Positions 26,632 to 34,752 are shown, counted from the stretch's first letter. The stretch: DNA of 64,000 nucleotides from Blastococcus xanthinilyticus (GCF_008124835.1 NZ_VNHW01000004.1:1-64000), one strand, 5' to 3'. Program-made: numbers and translations. Notes: generated from the sequence alone by a model not told the origin.

Positions 26632-28967
26632 GCGCCACCGACGTCCGCACCCCGGTGGTGGCGGCCCTGGCCACGCTGCTCGGCGCCGGCGCGCTCGCCC
26701 CCGTCTTCACCACCGGCGCGTGGCTCCCGCCCGTCGTGGCCGTGATCGCCGCCGTCCTGGCCGGGGGGCTGCTGATGCGCGCGGCCGGCGCGCGGCTGGC
26801 GGCGCGCACGGCCGTGCCCCACCCGCTCGCCGCGGCCGGCGTCGTCCTGGTGCCGGTCGGGCAGCTGTTCCTGGTGGCCTGCGTGCTCACCGCCACCTTC
26901 GCCTCGGACGGCGCGTTCGCGGGGGTCGTCCCGACGCCGGAGAGCATCGGCCGGCTGGCCGGGGTCTTCGCCTCCGGCGGGGCGGAGATCCGCGAGCAGG
27001 CCACCCCGGCGCTCCCGCTCACCGGCCTGCTCGCGCTCACCACGCTGTTCGTCGGCCTCGTCGCCGTCGTCGTGGACCTGGTGGCCGTCGCCGGCCGGCA
27101 GGCGACCGTGGCCGGGGTGGGGCTCCTCGTGCTGTTCTGCGTCCCGGTGGGCACCGTGACCGGGGGCGTGGGGCTGGTCGCGCTGGCCGCTCCCGCGACC
27201 GGTTTCGCGCTGCTGCTGTGGGCCGATCAGCGGCGGGCGCTGGACACCCCCGCCGGGCACCCGGTCCCGGGCGGGACGGGTGGAGCCGTCCGGATCGGTC
27301 TGGTCGCGCTCGTGGGCGGGGTCGCCCTCGGCGCCGTCGTGCCGGTCCTCCCGGAGGGCTCCTTCACCACCGGCCTGGGCGGCGGTACCGGCGGCGCCAC
27401 CGGTACCGCGCTCGACCCGGCGGCCTCGCTCCGCGGCCAGCTCACCCTCCCCGAGCCGATCGACCTGCTGGCGGTGGACACGTCGGTGGCCGACCCGGGC
27501 TACCTGCGCGCCGTGTCGCTGGACGAGTACGACCCGGAGAACGGCTGGTCGCTGGGCAACCTCGACGGCGAGGTCTCCGTGGCCGGCGGGTCGGCCCTGG
27601 GGCCGCTGCCGGACGGCGGATCGACCCGGCCGGTGACCGCCGAGGTCGAGGTGCTGCAGCACGACGACCGCTTCCTGCCCGTGCCCTCCGCGCCGCTGTC
27701 GGTGCGGGTGGACGGCGACGAGGACGACTGGCGCTTCGACGCGGGAACCGGCACGGTGTTCGGCCGCGGCGCGACCAGCGGAGGGCTGGCCTACCGGGTG
27801 ATCGCCGCCGAGGCCCGGCCGTCGGCGGAGGAGCTGTCCCGCGTCGAGCCGCTGCCCCGCGAGGACCTGCTCCAGCTGCGGTTCGGCCGGCTCCCCGAGC
27901 TGGACCCGACCGTCGCCGAGCTGACCGCCCGGCTCACCGACGGCGCCCCGACGCCCTACGAGCGGGTGCGCCGGATCCAGGCGTACCTGTCCGACCGCGC
28001 CAACGGGTTCACCTACAGCCTCTCCACCGCCCCGGGCACCAGCGGCGACGACCTGGTCGACTTCCTCCGTTACAAGCGCGGCTACTGCGAGCAGTACGCC
28101 GGCGCCATGGCGGTGCTGGTCCGCCAGGCGGGGATGCCGGCCCGGGTGGCGCTGGGCTACACCCCCGGCGAGACCCAGCCGGACGGCACCCGGCTGATCA
28201 CGAGCTCCGACGCGCACGCGTGGGTCGAGGTCTTCTTCCAGGGCGTGGGCTGGGTGCCCTTCGACCCCACCCCGATCGCGGCCGAGCGGCAGGTGGCCCT
28301 CCCCTGGTCGCCCCGCCCCTCGGTCGACGACGACAGCGAGGCCGCCGCTCCGGCGGCGCCGGCCCCGACGGCGGCACCGCAGGCGGGCGCCACCCGGCCG
28401 GACAACGTGCCGGAGGGTGAGCTGGAGGCCGGGGTCCAGGCGCCGGCGGAGGCGTCGGCGCGGCCGCTGCTGATCACCGCCGGCCTGCTGGCCTGCACCG
28501 TGCTGGTGCTCGCTTCCCCGGCCGGGCTGCGGAGCGCGCAGCGCCGCCGCCGCACGGCCGCCGGGGACCCCGGTGGGCTGTGGGACGAGCTGATCGCCAC
28601 GGCGGTGGACCTCGGCGTGCACCTGCACCCGTCCTGGACGCCCCGCCGGGTGGCCGACGCGCTCGCGGTCGCCGTGGCCCGCGGCCGGTCGGCGACGGCC
28701 GCGCAGGCCGCGACGACGGCGGTGCGCGAGCTGGCCCGGGCGGAGGAGGCGGCCACCTACGGCCGGCCGGGCGGCGGCGACGCCGATCCGTCGCTGCGCA
28801 GAGCGCTGCGCACCGCCCGGCGGGGGCTCACCACCGCCCGGCCGTGGCCGGTGCGGCTGCGTGCGCTGCTGTGGCCCGCCTCGTTGGTCCAGGAGGCCGG
28901 GCCGGCGCTGGCCCGCCTGCCGCAGCACGTCCGCGGCCGCCGTCCTGGGCGGACGACGGCCGGCTGA
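26628..28967 (+). CDS. TgpA-like transglutaminase membrane protein (DUF3488)
   Basis: A 779-residue protein. Five to six N-terminal membrane helices (to about residue 230) precede a large extracytoplasmic domain with a transglutaminase core: the Cys in KRGYCEQYAGAMAVLVRQAG, the His in SSDAHAWVEVFF and the Asp in VPFDPTP give the Cys-His-Asp triad. One further helix (LLITAGLLACTVLVLASPAG) and a cytoplasmic tail (DUF4129-like) end the protein. GTG 26628 overlaps the DUF58 stop by 4 bases. The final 20 codons are part of a direct repeat that recurs downstream. Confidence 0.9.
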   Translation: MSATDVRTPVVAALATLLGAGALAPVFTTGAWLPPVVAVIAAVLAGGLLMRAAGARLAARTAVPHPLAAAGVVLVPVGQLFLVACVLTATFASDGAFAGVVPTPESIGRLAGVFASGGAEIREQATPALPLTGLLALTTLFVGLVAVVVDLVAVAGRQATVAGVGLLVLFCVPVGTVTGGVGLVALAAPATGFALLLWADQRRALDTPAGHPVPGGTGGAVRIGLVALVGGVALGAVVPVLPEGSFTTGLGGGTGGATGTALDPAASLRGQLTLPEPIDLLAVDTSVADPGYLRAVSLDEYDPENGWSLGNLDGEVSVAGGSALGPLPDGGSTRPVTAEVEVLQHDDRFLPVPSAPLSVRVDGDEDDWRFDAGTGTVFGRGATSGGLAYRVIAAEARPSAEELSRVEPLPREDLLQLRFGRLPELDPTVAELTARLTDGAPTPYERVRRIQAYLSDRANGFTYSLSTAPGTSGDDLVDFLRYKRGYCEQYAGAMAVLVRQAGMPARVALGYTPGETQPDGTRLITSSDAHAWVEVFFQGVGWVPFDPTPIAAERQVALPWSPRPSVDDDSEAAAPAAPAPTAAPQAGATRPDNVPEGELEAGVQAPAEASARPLLITAGLLACTVLVLASPAGLRSAQRRRRTAAGDPGGLWDELIATAVDLGVHLHPSWTPRRVADALAVAVARGRSATAAQAATTAVRELARAEEAATYGRPGGGDADPSLRRALRTARRGLTTARPWPVRLRALLWPASLVQEAGPALARLPQHVRGRRPGRTTAG
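28895..28963. repeat. Direct repeat copy A (3' end of the transglutaminase gene)
   Basis: This 69-base stretch, containing GCCGCAGCACGT and a hairpin-forming CCGCCGTCC/GGACGACGG pair, recurs imperfectly at 29110-29175. It covers the last codons of the transglutaminase gene up to just before the TGA stop. The hairpin may act as the operon terminator. Confidence 0.6.
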
Positions 28968-29109
28968 GCGGTACGGGCCCGGGTCCGACTCCGATGGCCC
29001 GAGCTCGACGGCCCGGCTCCTGTGGGCCGCTCCCCTGGGCCGCTCCCCTGGGCCGGCGGTCCCGGTGGGCGGCTACCCCCGCCACCGCGAGCGGCGGCGC
29101 CGGTCCGGG

Positions 29110-29175
29110 GGCCGGGCCGGCAGCAGGGCCCGCCGCAGCACGTTCCCGGCCGCCGTCCATGCGGACGACGGCCGG
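29110..29175. repeat. Direct repeat copy B
   Basis: A 66-base near-copy of the 3' end of the transglutaminase gene (28895-28963), starting with the same GGCCGGGCCGG and ending with the same GGACGACGGCCGG. Two small gaps and a few substitutions separate the copies. It retains the terminator-like hairpin. Confidence 0.6.
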
Positions 29176-29199
29176 GAAGCGGTGCAGGAGATGTACGGC

Positions 29200-29308
29200 G
29201 CGATGCCGTGCCGCAGCGCGATGCCGTGCCGCAGCGCGATGCCGTGCCGCAGCGCGATGCCGTGCCGCAGCGCGATGCTGTTGCCGCGGCGCGATGCTGT
29301 TGCCGCGG
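29200..29308. repeat. 18-base tandem repeat array
   Basis: Four exact copies of GCGATGCCGTGCCGCAGC run from 29200 to 29271. A variant unit, GCGATGCTGTTGCCGCGG, follows at 29272-29289 and again at 29291-29308 after one spacer base. The array lies 3' of both flanking genes. The unit length is a multiple of 3 but no gene is read through it. Confidence 0.85.
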
Positions 29309-29332
29309 CGGGCGGGTGGCGGCGCCGCCGGG

Positions 29333-29743
29333 CTACTGGTCGTAGCGGCGGCGGAAGCGCTCCTCGAGACGGTTCTTCATCGGCGGCCGACCCTGCCGCG
29401 AGCGGTTCCCGCGCCCGGCCGCGGACGAACCGCGGGATCCGGTGGGGCCGCCGGCCGGCTCGACCACCGCGCCGGTGGCGCTGCGGTAGTGCAGCACACC
29501 CAGCGCGGCGCCGCCGAAGGCGACGAGGAATCCCAGCACGCCGAGCGGCACGGACTCGGCGACGGCGCCGCCGACCAGGACGGCGAGGCCGACCAGGACC
29601 AGCAGGCCACCGAGCTGCAGCTTGCGGCGGGCCTTCTGACGGCGATCGCCGGTGCGGACCGAGGAAGCGAACTTGGGATCGTCATCGACGAGGGCGCGCT
29701 CGATCTGCTCCAGCAGACGCTGCTCGTGCTCGGAGAGCGGCAC
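29333..29743 (-). CDS. DUF3040 membrane protein
   Basis: A 136-residue small membrane protein. MPLSEHEQRLLEQIERAL at the N-terminus is the DUF3040 signature of actinobacteria; two helices follow (LGGLLVLVGLAVLVGGAVA and VPLGVLGFLVAFGGAALGVL), then a basic Arg-rich tail ending KNRLEERFRRRYDQ. GTG 29743 has a GGAGGT site upstream. Genes of this family often sit close to dinB in this phylum. Function is unknown. Confidence 0.88.
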   Translation of the reverse strand: MPLSEHEQRLLEQIERALVDDDPKFASSVRTGDRRQKARRKLQLGGLLVLVGLAVLVGGAVAESVPLGVLGFLVAFGGAALGVLHYRSATGAVVEPAGGPTGSRGSSAAGRGNRSRQGRPPMKNRLEERFRRRYDQ

Positions 29744-29813
29744 GTCGACCTCCAGGTGGGCGGAGCCAGTTCCGACGGGGGGCTCCCACCGACGGTACGC
29801 CCGAGAATACGAG

Positions 29814-29819
29814 CCCCGC
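29814..29819 (-). promoter_or_regulatory. Putative -10 element for the DUF3040 gene
   Basis: TATTCT on the minus strand lies about 70 bases before the GTG at 29743, downstream of the dinB stop. It is one of the best TANNNT matches in this G+C-rich stretch. No clear -35 is seen. Confidence 0.4.
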
Positions 29820-29908
29820 GCCAGCCGCGAAAGGCGAGGGCGTGGCGACCCGCCGGGCGAGTCCTCCGATCACTCCTGCGGGTGGACGTCCCGGCCCGTC
29901 GGGGCAGG

Positions 29909-31111
29909 TCAGCGGCCCGCCTGCCGCGACCCGCCCGACCGGTGCAGCAGCGTCGCCGGACGGACGGCGCCGGCCCCGAACCGGCGGGCGGCGCGGTCGG
30001 CGGCGAGCTCGGCCTCCCGGCGGCCGTGCTCGCGGGCGCCGAGCTCCAGCTGCCGGGGCGCCGCATCGGCCGGGACGAGCCGCTCGGCGCGGACCCCGAC
30101 CAGCCGGATGCGGGCCCGCTGGAGCCCCAGGGCGTCGTAGAGCGCCCGCGCGGTGTCGTAGAGCTCCTGCCCCACGTCGGTGGGCGCGCCGAGGGTGCGG
30201 CTGCGGGTGATCGTCGCGAAGTCGGCGAACCGCACCTTGATGGTCACCGTGCGGGCCAGACAGCCGATCGAGCGCAGCCGCCCGGCCGTCCGCTCGGCCA
30301 GGCGCAGCAGCTCCCGGTGGATCACGGCGGGGTCGTCGACGTCGCTGGCGAAGGTCTCCTCCGCGCCGGTGGAGCGCTCCGGCTCGTCGGGGACGACGCG
30401 GCGGGGGTCGCGGCCCCAGGCGAGCTCGTGCAGGGAGGAGCCCGCGGCCGCCCCCAGCGCGCGCTGCAGGGTCCGGGCCGGCACGTGCGCGAGGTCGCCG
30501 ACGGTGCGCAGCCCCAGGCGCAGCAGGGTCTCCTCGGTCTTCGGGCCCACGCCCCACACCGCCCCCACCGGCAGCGGGTGCAGGAAGCCCATGACCTCCG
30601 GCGGCCGGACCACCAGCAGCCCGTCGGGCTTGGCCCGGGTGGAGGCCAGCTTCGCCACGAACTTGGTGCCGGCCACGCCGACGGAGCAGGTGATGCCCTG
30701 CTCGTCGAAGACCCGCGCCCGGAGGTACTCGCCGATCTCGACGGCATCGCCCAGCCTGCGGCCGGCGCCGGCCACGTCGAGGAACGCCTCGTCCAGGCTC
30801 AACGGCTCGACCAGCGGGGTGATCGACCGGAACAGCGCCATGACCGACCGGGACACCTCGCCGTAGAGCGCCATGTCCCCCGGCAGCACGGTGGCGGTCG
30901 GGCAGAGCCGCAGGGCCCGCGCGGTGGGCATGGCGGCGTGCACGCCGTAGCGGCGCGCCTCGTAGGTGGCCGAGGTGACCACCCCGCGGTTGCCCGCACC
31001 GCCGACGATCACCGGCGTGCCGGCCAGCTCCGGGCGGCGGCGCACCTCGACGCTGGCGAAGAAGGCGTCCATGTCGACGTGCAGGACGGTGCACCCCTCC
31101 GCCGGACCCAC
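29909..31111 (-). CDS. dinB: DNA polymerase IV (DinB, Y family)
   Basis: A 400-residue translesion polymerase. The start GTG 31111 follows GGAGGAGG and leads into VLHVDMDAFFASVEVRRRPE, the catalytic palm motif; the second acidic motif is SLDEAFLDVAGA. Family motifs such as ITCSVGVAGTKFVAKLAS (fingers) and GVGPKTEETLLRLGLRTVGD (helix-hairpin-helix) follow. An open frame extends upstream but lacks family sequence. The C-terminus has no obvious beta-clamp pentamer at its very end. A perfect LexA box lies just upstream, so the gene is expected to be induced by DNA damage. Confidence 0.94.
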   Translation of the reverse strand: MGPAEGCTVLHVDMDAFFASVEVRRRPELAGTPVIVGGAGNRGVVTSATYEARRYGVHAAMPTARALRLCPTATVLPGDMALYGEVSRSVMALFRSITPLVEPLSLDEAFLDVAGAGRRLGDAVEIGEYLRARVFDEQGITCSVGVAGTKFVAKLASTRAKPDGLLVVRPPEVMGFLHPLPVGAVWGVGPKTEETLLRLGLRTVGDLAHVPARTLQRALGAAAGSSLHELAWGRDPRRVVPDEPERSTGAEETFASDVDDPAVIHRELLRLAERTAGRLRSIGCLARTVTIKVRFADFATITRSRTLGAPTDVGQELYDTARALYDALGLQRARIRLVGVRAERLVPADAAPRQLELGAREHGRREAELAADRAARRFGAGAVRPATLLHRSGGSRQAGR

Positions 31112-31128
31112 CCCGCCACCTCCTCCGA

Positions 31129-31144
31129 TCGAACACGTGTTCGA
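31129..31144. promoter_or_regulatory. LexA SOS box of dinB
   Basis: TCGAACACGTGTTCGA is a perfect 16-base palindrome matching the actinobacterial LexA consensus TCGAAC-N4-GTTCGA. It lies 18 bases upstream of the dinB start, overlapping the expected transcription start region. Confidence 0.9.
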
Positions 31145-31154
31145 CCAGAAGAGG

Positions 31155-31160
31155 ACGATA
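31155..31160 (-). promoter_or_regulatory. Putative -10 element of dinB
   Basis: TATCGT on the minus strand lies 10 bases upstream of the SOS box. Transcription starting about 7-10 bases downstream would begin at the LexA box edge, so LexA could block initiation directly. Confidence 0.5.
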
Positions 31161-31169
31161 GCGGGTCTG

Positions 31170-31200
31170 CGCCGGGCGGAGCGATCCGCTCCGCCCGGCG
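31170..31200 (-). terminator. Hairpin terminator after the membrane protein gene
   Basis: The 14 bases at 31170-31183 are exactly complementary to 31187-31200, with a 3-base loop. It begins 8 bases past the stop of the membrane protein gene and separates it from the dinB promoter. No U-tract follows, as is common in this phylum. Confidence 0.75.
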
Positions 31201-31208
31201 CGCCGGGC

Positions 31209-31946
31209 TCAGCGGACGGAGACCCGCTCGGCCTCGGCGTCGTGCTTGCTCGGCCACATCTTGGCGCCGACGACGCCACCGAGGGCCGCAGCCGCGATGG
31301 AGAGCCCCAGGCCCAGCACCGCCCAGCTGGCGGCGTCACGCGTCACGTCGGCGATCTGCCCGGCGGCGACCTCGGGCAGGTCGGCCTGCTGGATGCCGGC
31401 CACGTCGGTGACCACCCCGGCCAGCGAGCCGAGGAGGGCGCCACCGCCGAACAGCGTGAGGATCAGCAGCGACACGATCGTCAGCGCCCACACCAGGATG
31501 CCGTGCAGCAGGCCGTCGCTGACCCCGCGCCACACCGCGGTGGCGGCCGCGGTCAGCCCACCCAGGAACAGCGCGATCAGCCCGTTGATGCTGCTCCACA
31601 GGTCGGCGCTGTTGCCGTCCGCCGAGCCGACGTCCCACAGGCCCAGCGCGAGGGTGGCCAGCTGCAGCAGCAGGAACGTGGGCATCGCCACCACGAGACC
31701 TGCCCACACCGGGCCCCACCGCACCCGGTCCCGCCGCGTCGGGGCGACGGACACCTGCGTCGGGCGCTCGACGCGCTCCTCGTTGCGGAAGACCGGCGCG
31801 GCCGCCGCCACCCGGGTGGCCCCCTCGGCCGGCTCGACGCGGCCGGCACCTTCGGCCGGTTCGACCCGGGTAGTCACCGACTCGTCGCGGACCGCGTCGT
31901 CCCGGAATCCGCCTTCGCTACGTGCACGACCTTCGGTCACATCCAT
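31209..31946 (-). CDS. Conserved membrane protein of unknown function
   Basis: A 245-residue protein beginning MDVTEGRARSEGG, with AAAGGAG just upstream of ATG 31946. The first 70 or so residues are polar and contain a duplicated VEPAEGAxRV segment. Four hydrophobic helices follow: one near residues 86-105, one including SINGLIALFLGGLTAAATAV, one around ILVWALTIVSLLIL and a last one in ASWAVLGLGLSIAAAALGGV. No family was recognised with confidence. It is divergent from the GAD-repeat operon at 32194, with 247 bases between the starts. The open frame continues to 33899 on this strand but only the last 245 residues are plausible coding sequence. Confidence 0.8.
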   Translation of the reverse strand: MDVTEGRARSEGGFRDDAVRDESVTTRVEPAEGAGRVEPAEGATRVAAAAPVFRNEERVERPTQVSVAPTRRDRVRWGPVWAGLVVAMPTFLLLQLATLALGLWDVGSADGNSADLWSSINGLIALFLGGLTAAATAVWRGVSDGLLHGILVWALTIVSLLILTLFGGGALLGSLAGVVTDVAGIQQADLPEVAAGQIADVTRDAASWAVLGLGLSIAAAALGGVVGAKMWPSKHDAEAERVSVR

Positions 31947-32193
31947 CTCCTTTACGTGCGTCGTCTCATCCGATCGGCTGAGGGGTGCCCGCGCCGTCCG
32001 GGGTCCACCACGGCCCGGCCGAGCCGTAACAGGATCGAGACACACCCGTGCCGCGCCGGCCCGGCGCCGGCGACCGGGGCCGGGCTGCTGAATCCCGAGG
32101 TCACCAGGCATGTGTGGCGCGGGAGCGGGCGAGGTACAGCAGCCCTCGCAGGGTCGCCGGCCGGCGGCCCGGTCGATCGGATCGGAGGAGCCA

Positions 32194-32490
32194 GTGGCGC
32201 TCGACGAGGACATGACCAGGGCGGGTGACGGCGGCGCGGACGGTGGTGCTGACGGTGGTGCCGACGGTGGCGCCGACCGCGGCGCCGACGGTGGCGTCGG
32301 CGGCGGTGCGACCGGTGCCGACAACGGCCAGGAGGGCCCGATGGACGCCGGCTCCGGCGGTGGCACGCCCGGCGTGGGCGACGGCGGTGCGGACGGTGGT
32401 GCCGACGGTGGTGCGGACGGCGGTGCCGACAAGGGTGCCGACAAGGGTGCCGACGGTGGGGCCGACGGCGGCGCGGACGGCTCGGCCTGA
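32194..32490 (+). CDS. Gly-Ala-Asp repeat peptide, possible modification substrate
   Basis: A 98-residue peptide. The GTG at 32194 follows GGAGGAG with a short gap and is preferred to the ATG at 32110, which lacks a site. A short N-terminal part (MALDEDMTRAGD, with the GTG read as Met) is followed by two blocks of GGAD repeats, about residues 12-37 and 65-96, separated by a Gly-rich linker with GADNGQEGPMDAG. Each block is interrupted by a few basic substitutions (RGAD, KGAD). It has no signal peptide, Cys or aromatic residue. The stop is 2 bases before the JmjC oxygenase start, so translation is coupled. Codons vary at third positions in the repeats, so selection appears to act on the protein. 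No known family was recognised. Confidence 0.7.
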   Translation: MALDEDMTRAGDGGADGGADGGADGGADRGADGGVGGGATGADNGQEGPMDAGSGGGTPGVGDGGADGGADGGADGGADKGADKGADGGADGGADGSA

Positions 32491-32492
32491 CC

Positions 32493-33767
32493 GTGGACCG
32501 GACCCCGGAGGGCCGGACGGAGCAGCAGCTCCGTCCGGCCCTGCGGCGCTGCACCGCCCTGCCGCCGGAGGTGTTCGCCGCCGAGCACTGGGCGCGGCGC
32601 CCGCTGCTGACCCGGGCCGAGGACACCGGCAACTCCTTCACCGACCTGCTGGATCTCCCCGCGGTCGACGAGCTGCTCTCCCGTCGCGGGCTGCGCACGC
32701 CCTTCCTGCGGATCGCCAAGGACGGCGCCGTCGTCGACCCGAAGCGCTTCACCACCTCCGGAGGGGCGGGCGCGGAGATCGCCGACCAGGTCTCCTCCGA
32801 CGCGGTGCTGCGGCTGTTCGCCGACGGGAGCACCGTCGTCCTCCAGGGGCTGCACCGGCTCTGGCCGCCGCTGATCGAGTTCGCCGACCAGCTGGCCGCC
32901 GACCTCGGGCACCCCACGCAGGTCAACGCCTACATCACCCCGCCGTCCTCGCAGGGCTTCAGCCCGCACTACGACGTGCACGACGTCTTCGTGCTCCAGG
33001 TGGCCGGTGAGAAGCACTGGACGATCCACGAGCCCGTGCTTCGCGACCCGCTGCGCACCCAGGTCTGGACCGACCGGGCGGACGAGGTGGCCGCCGCCGC
33101 GGAGGGCGAGCCGGTCATCGACGCGGTGCTGCGCCCCGGTGACGCCCTCTACCTCCCGCGCGGCTACCTGCACTCGGCGAAGGCGCTCGGGGAGATCAGC
33201 GCGCACCTGACCGTCGGCATCCAGGCGGTGACCCGCTGGGCGGCCGCGGAGTCGGCACTCGACCTGGTCCGGACACTTGCTGCCGAGGACCCCGAGCTGC
33301 GCGCCTCCCTGCCCCTCGGCCTGGACCTGGTCCGCCCCGACTCGATCCGTGACGACGTCGCCGGCGTGATCGCCGGTCTGCAGGAGTGGCTGGACCGGGT
33401 CGACCCGACCGAGGTCGCCGACCGCCTGCGCGCGCGCACCTGGGCGCAGGTGCGACCGGAGCCGGTGGCGCCGCTCGCCCAGTCGGCGGCCGCGGCAGCG
33501 TTGAGCGAGGACACGGTGCTGCGGCTGCGGCGGCGACTGCGTTGCTCGCTGCGGAACACCGGGGACGGCGCGGTCACGCTCATCGCCGGACGGCGGTCGC
33601 TGTCCTTCCCGGCCGGCGAGTCGATGGCGCTCGAGGAGTTGCTGGCCGTCGGCGAGCTCAAGGTCGGGGACCTCCCCGGGCTCGAGCCGGCCGAGCGGAT
33701 CACCCTCGCGCGCCGGCTGGTCACCGAGTCCGTGGCCACGGTCCCCGACGCGACCCCGCCCCGGTAG
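32493..33767 (+). CDS. JmjC/cupin-4 family Fe(II)/2-oxoglutarate oxygenase
   Basis: A 424-residue protein of the ROXA/MINA53/NO66 type, enzymes that hydroxylate Arg, His, Asp or Asn side chains of proteins. The iron triad is H159-x-D161 (in SPHYDVHDVFVLQVAG) and H227 (in LPRGYLHSAK); K174 in AGEKHW is a candidate 2-oxoglutarate contact. The N-terminal section (LPPEVFAAEHWARRPLL) and a C-terminal winged-helix-like part (GDGAVTLIAGRRSLSFPAG) fit the family. The GTG start comes 2 bases after the GAD peptide stop. Known bacterial members act on ribosomal protein L16; here the neighbour peptide is an alternative substrate. Confidence 0.87.
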   Translation: MDRTPEGRTEQQLRPALRRCTALPPEVFAAEHWARRPLLTRAEDTGNSFTDLLDLPAVDELLSRRGLRTPFLRIAKDGAVVDPKRFTTSGGAGAEIADQVSSDAVLRLFADGSTVVLQGLHRLWPPLIEFADQLAADLGHPTQVNAYITPPSSQGFSPHYDVHDVFVLQVAGEKHWTIHEPVLRDPLRTQVWTDRADEVAAAAEGEPVIDAVLRPGDALYLPRGYLHSAKALGEISAHLTVGIQAVTRWAAAESALDLVRTLAAEDPELRASLPLGLDLVRPDSIRDDVAGVIAGLQEWLDRVDPTEVADRLRARTWAQVRPEPVAPLAQSAAAAALSEDTVLRLRRRLRCSLRNTGDGAVTLIAGRRSLSFPAGESMALEELLAVGELKVGDLPGLEPAERITLARRLVTESVATVPDATPPR

Positions 33768-33771
33768 AGGG

Positions 33772-34752
33772 GTGACCGCAGCCATCCCCCCGGCCGACGA
33801 CTTCTGCCGCACCGACGTCCCCGCCCGGCCGCCGGGCCGCCTCGACGCCTCCCGCTGCTCGGTGCAGGCCCGGGAACGGGCCGACTCCGGCGTCGCCACC
33901 GCCGCACCGCTGTCCCGGTGGTTGCTGATCGAGCAGCCGGGCCCGTGGGGACGCCAGGCACTGCAGCAGTCCCGGTTCGACGCGGAGGTGGCGCCGCTGC
34001 TGGCCCAGCGGGCGCAGCGGGAGGGCGTGCGGGTACTCCTGGTCCGCCGGCCCGGGGACCGGCTGGCCGACTCCGGGCGCCGCTGGGCCTACGCCGACAG
34101 CCGGCCCGGGCGGGAGGGGCTGTGGTGGTCGGTGCGGTCGGCCGACGCCGACCTGCTGACCGCGCCGTGGGACGGGTCGGTCGGCACGGCGGCACCCGGG
34201 TGGACCTACCTGGTCTGCACCCACGGCGGGCACGACGCCTGCTGCGCGCTGCGCGGCCGGCCGCTGGCCCGCGCCCTCCCCTCCCCCGGGCCGGCCGACG
34301 TCTGGGAGTGCAGCCACCTCGGCGGCGACCGCTTCGCCGCCAACCTGCTCGTGCTGCCGCACGGCTTCTACTACGGGCAGGTGCCCGGCGACGGGGGGCT
34401 GGTCGTCGCCGCGCACGACCGCCGCCAGGTCGCGCTGCCCTGGCTGCGCGGCCGGGCCGGGGTCGCCGCGCCGGCCCAGGCGGCCCAGCACTACGCCCGG
34501 GAGGACCTGGGCCTGCTCGGCGTGGACGACCTCCCGCCGCTCGGGGTGACCCCGCTGCCGTCGGAGAGCGCCGGGGCGGAGCGGTGGGAGGTGACCCTCG
34601 CCGGGCCGGCGGGGGCGGTCGTCGTCGTGACCGTCGAGAGCCGCCCGTCACCGGAGACCGTGCACCTGACCTGCCAGGCCACCACGGCCGGCCGGGTCCG
34701 CACCTGGCACCACCTGGCGCTGACCACCCGGCCGGGACCGGTTCCCGGCTGA
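33772..34752 (+). CDS. Sucrase/ferredoxin-like protein
   Basis: A 326-residue protein of the sucrase/ferredoxin-like family, which has a thioredoxin-like fold that can hold a [2Fe-2S] cluster. Cys residues are at 12, 29, 149, 157, 158 and 180; the block CTHGGHDACCALRGRPLA, followed by WECSHLGGDRFAANLLVLPH, is the family signature. The GTG start is 4 bases after the oxygenase stop. As an electron carrier it could keep the oxygenase iron reduced, but this is inference from position. Despite the family name, no sucrose-hydrolysing role is implied. Confidence 0.85.
   Translation: MTAAIPPADDFCRTDVPARPPGRLDASRCSVQARERADSGVATAAPLSRWLLIEQPGPWGRQALQQSRFDAEVAPLLAQRAQREGVRVLLVRRPGDRLADSGRRWAYADSRPGREGLWWSVRSADADLLTAPWDGSVGTAAPGWTYLVCTHGGHDACCALRGRPLARALPSPGPADVWECSHLGGDRFAANLLVLPHGFYYGQVPGDGGLVVAAHDRRQVALPWLRGRAGVAAPAQAAQHYAREDLGLLGVDDLPPLGVTPLPSESAGAERWEVTLAGPAGAVVVVTVESRPSPETVHLTCQATTAGRVRTWHHLALTTRPGPVPG

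Larger units (their letters stand above)
28968..29332. other. Repeat-rich intergenic region
   Basis: These 365 bases lie between convergent genes and hold no credible gene. They contain a short tandem GGGCCGCTCCCCT repeat (around 29022-29050), copy B of the direct repeat (29110-29175) and an 18-base tandem array (29200-29308). Confidence 0.6.

Noticed and set aside
31209-33899. 896-codon minus-strand frame
   Set aside because: Only its last 245 codons look like a protein (four membrane helices behind an AAAGGAG site). The rest lies antisense to the GAD peptide and oxygenase genes and reads as APPSAPPSAP-type low complexity.
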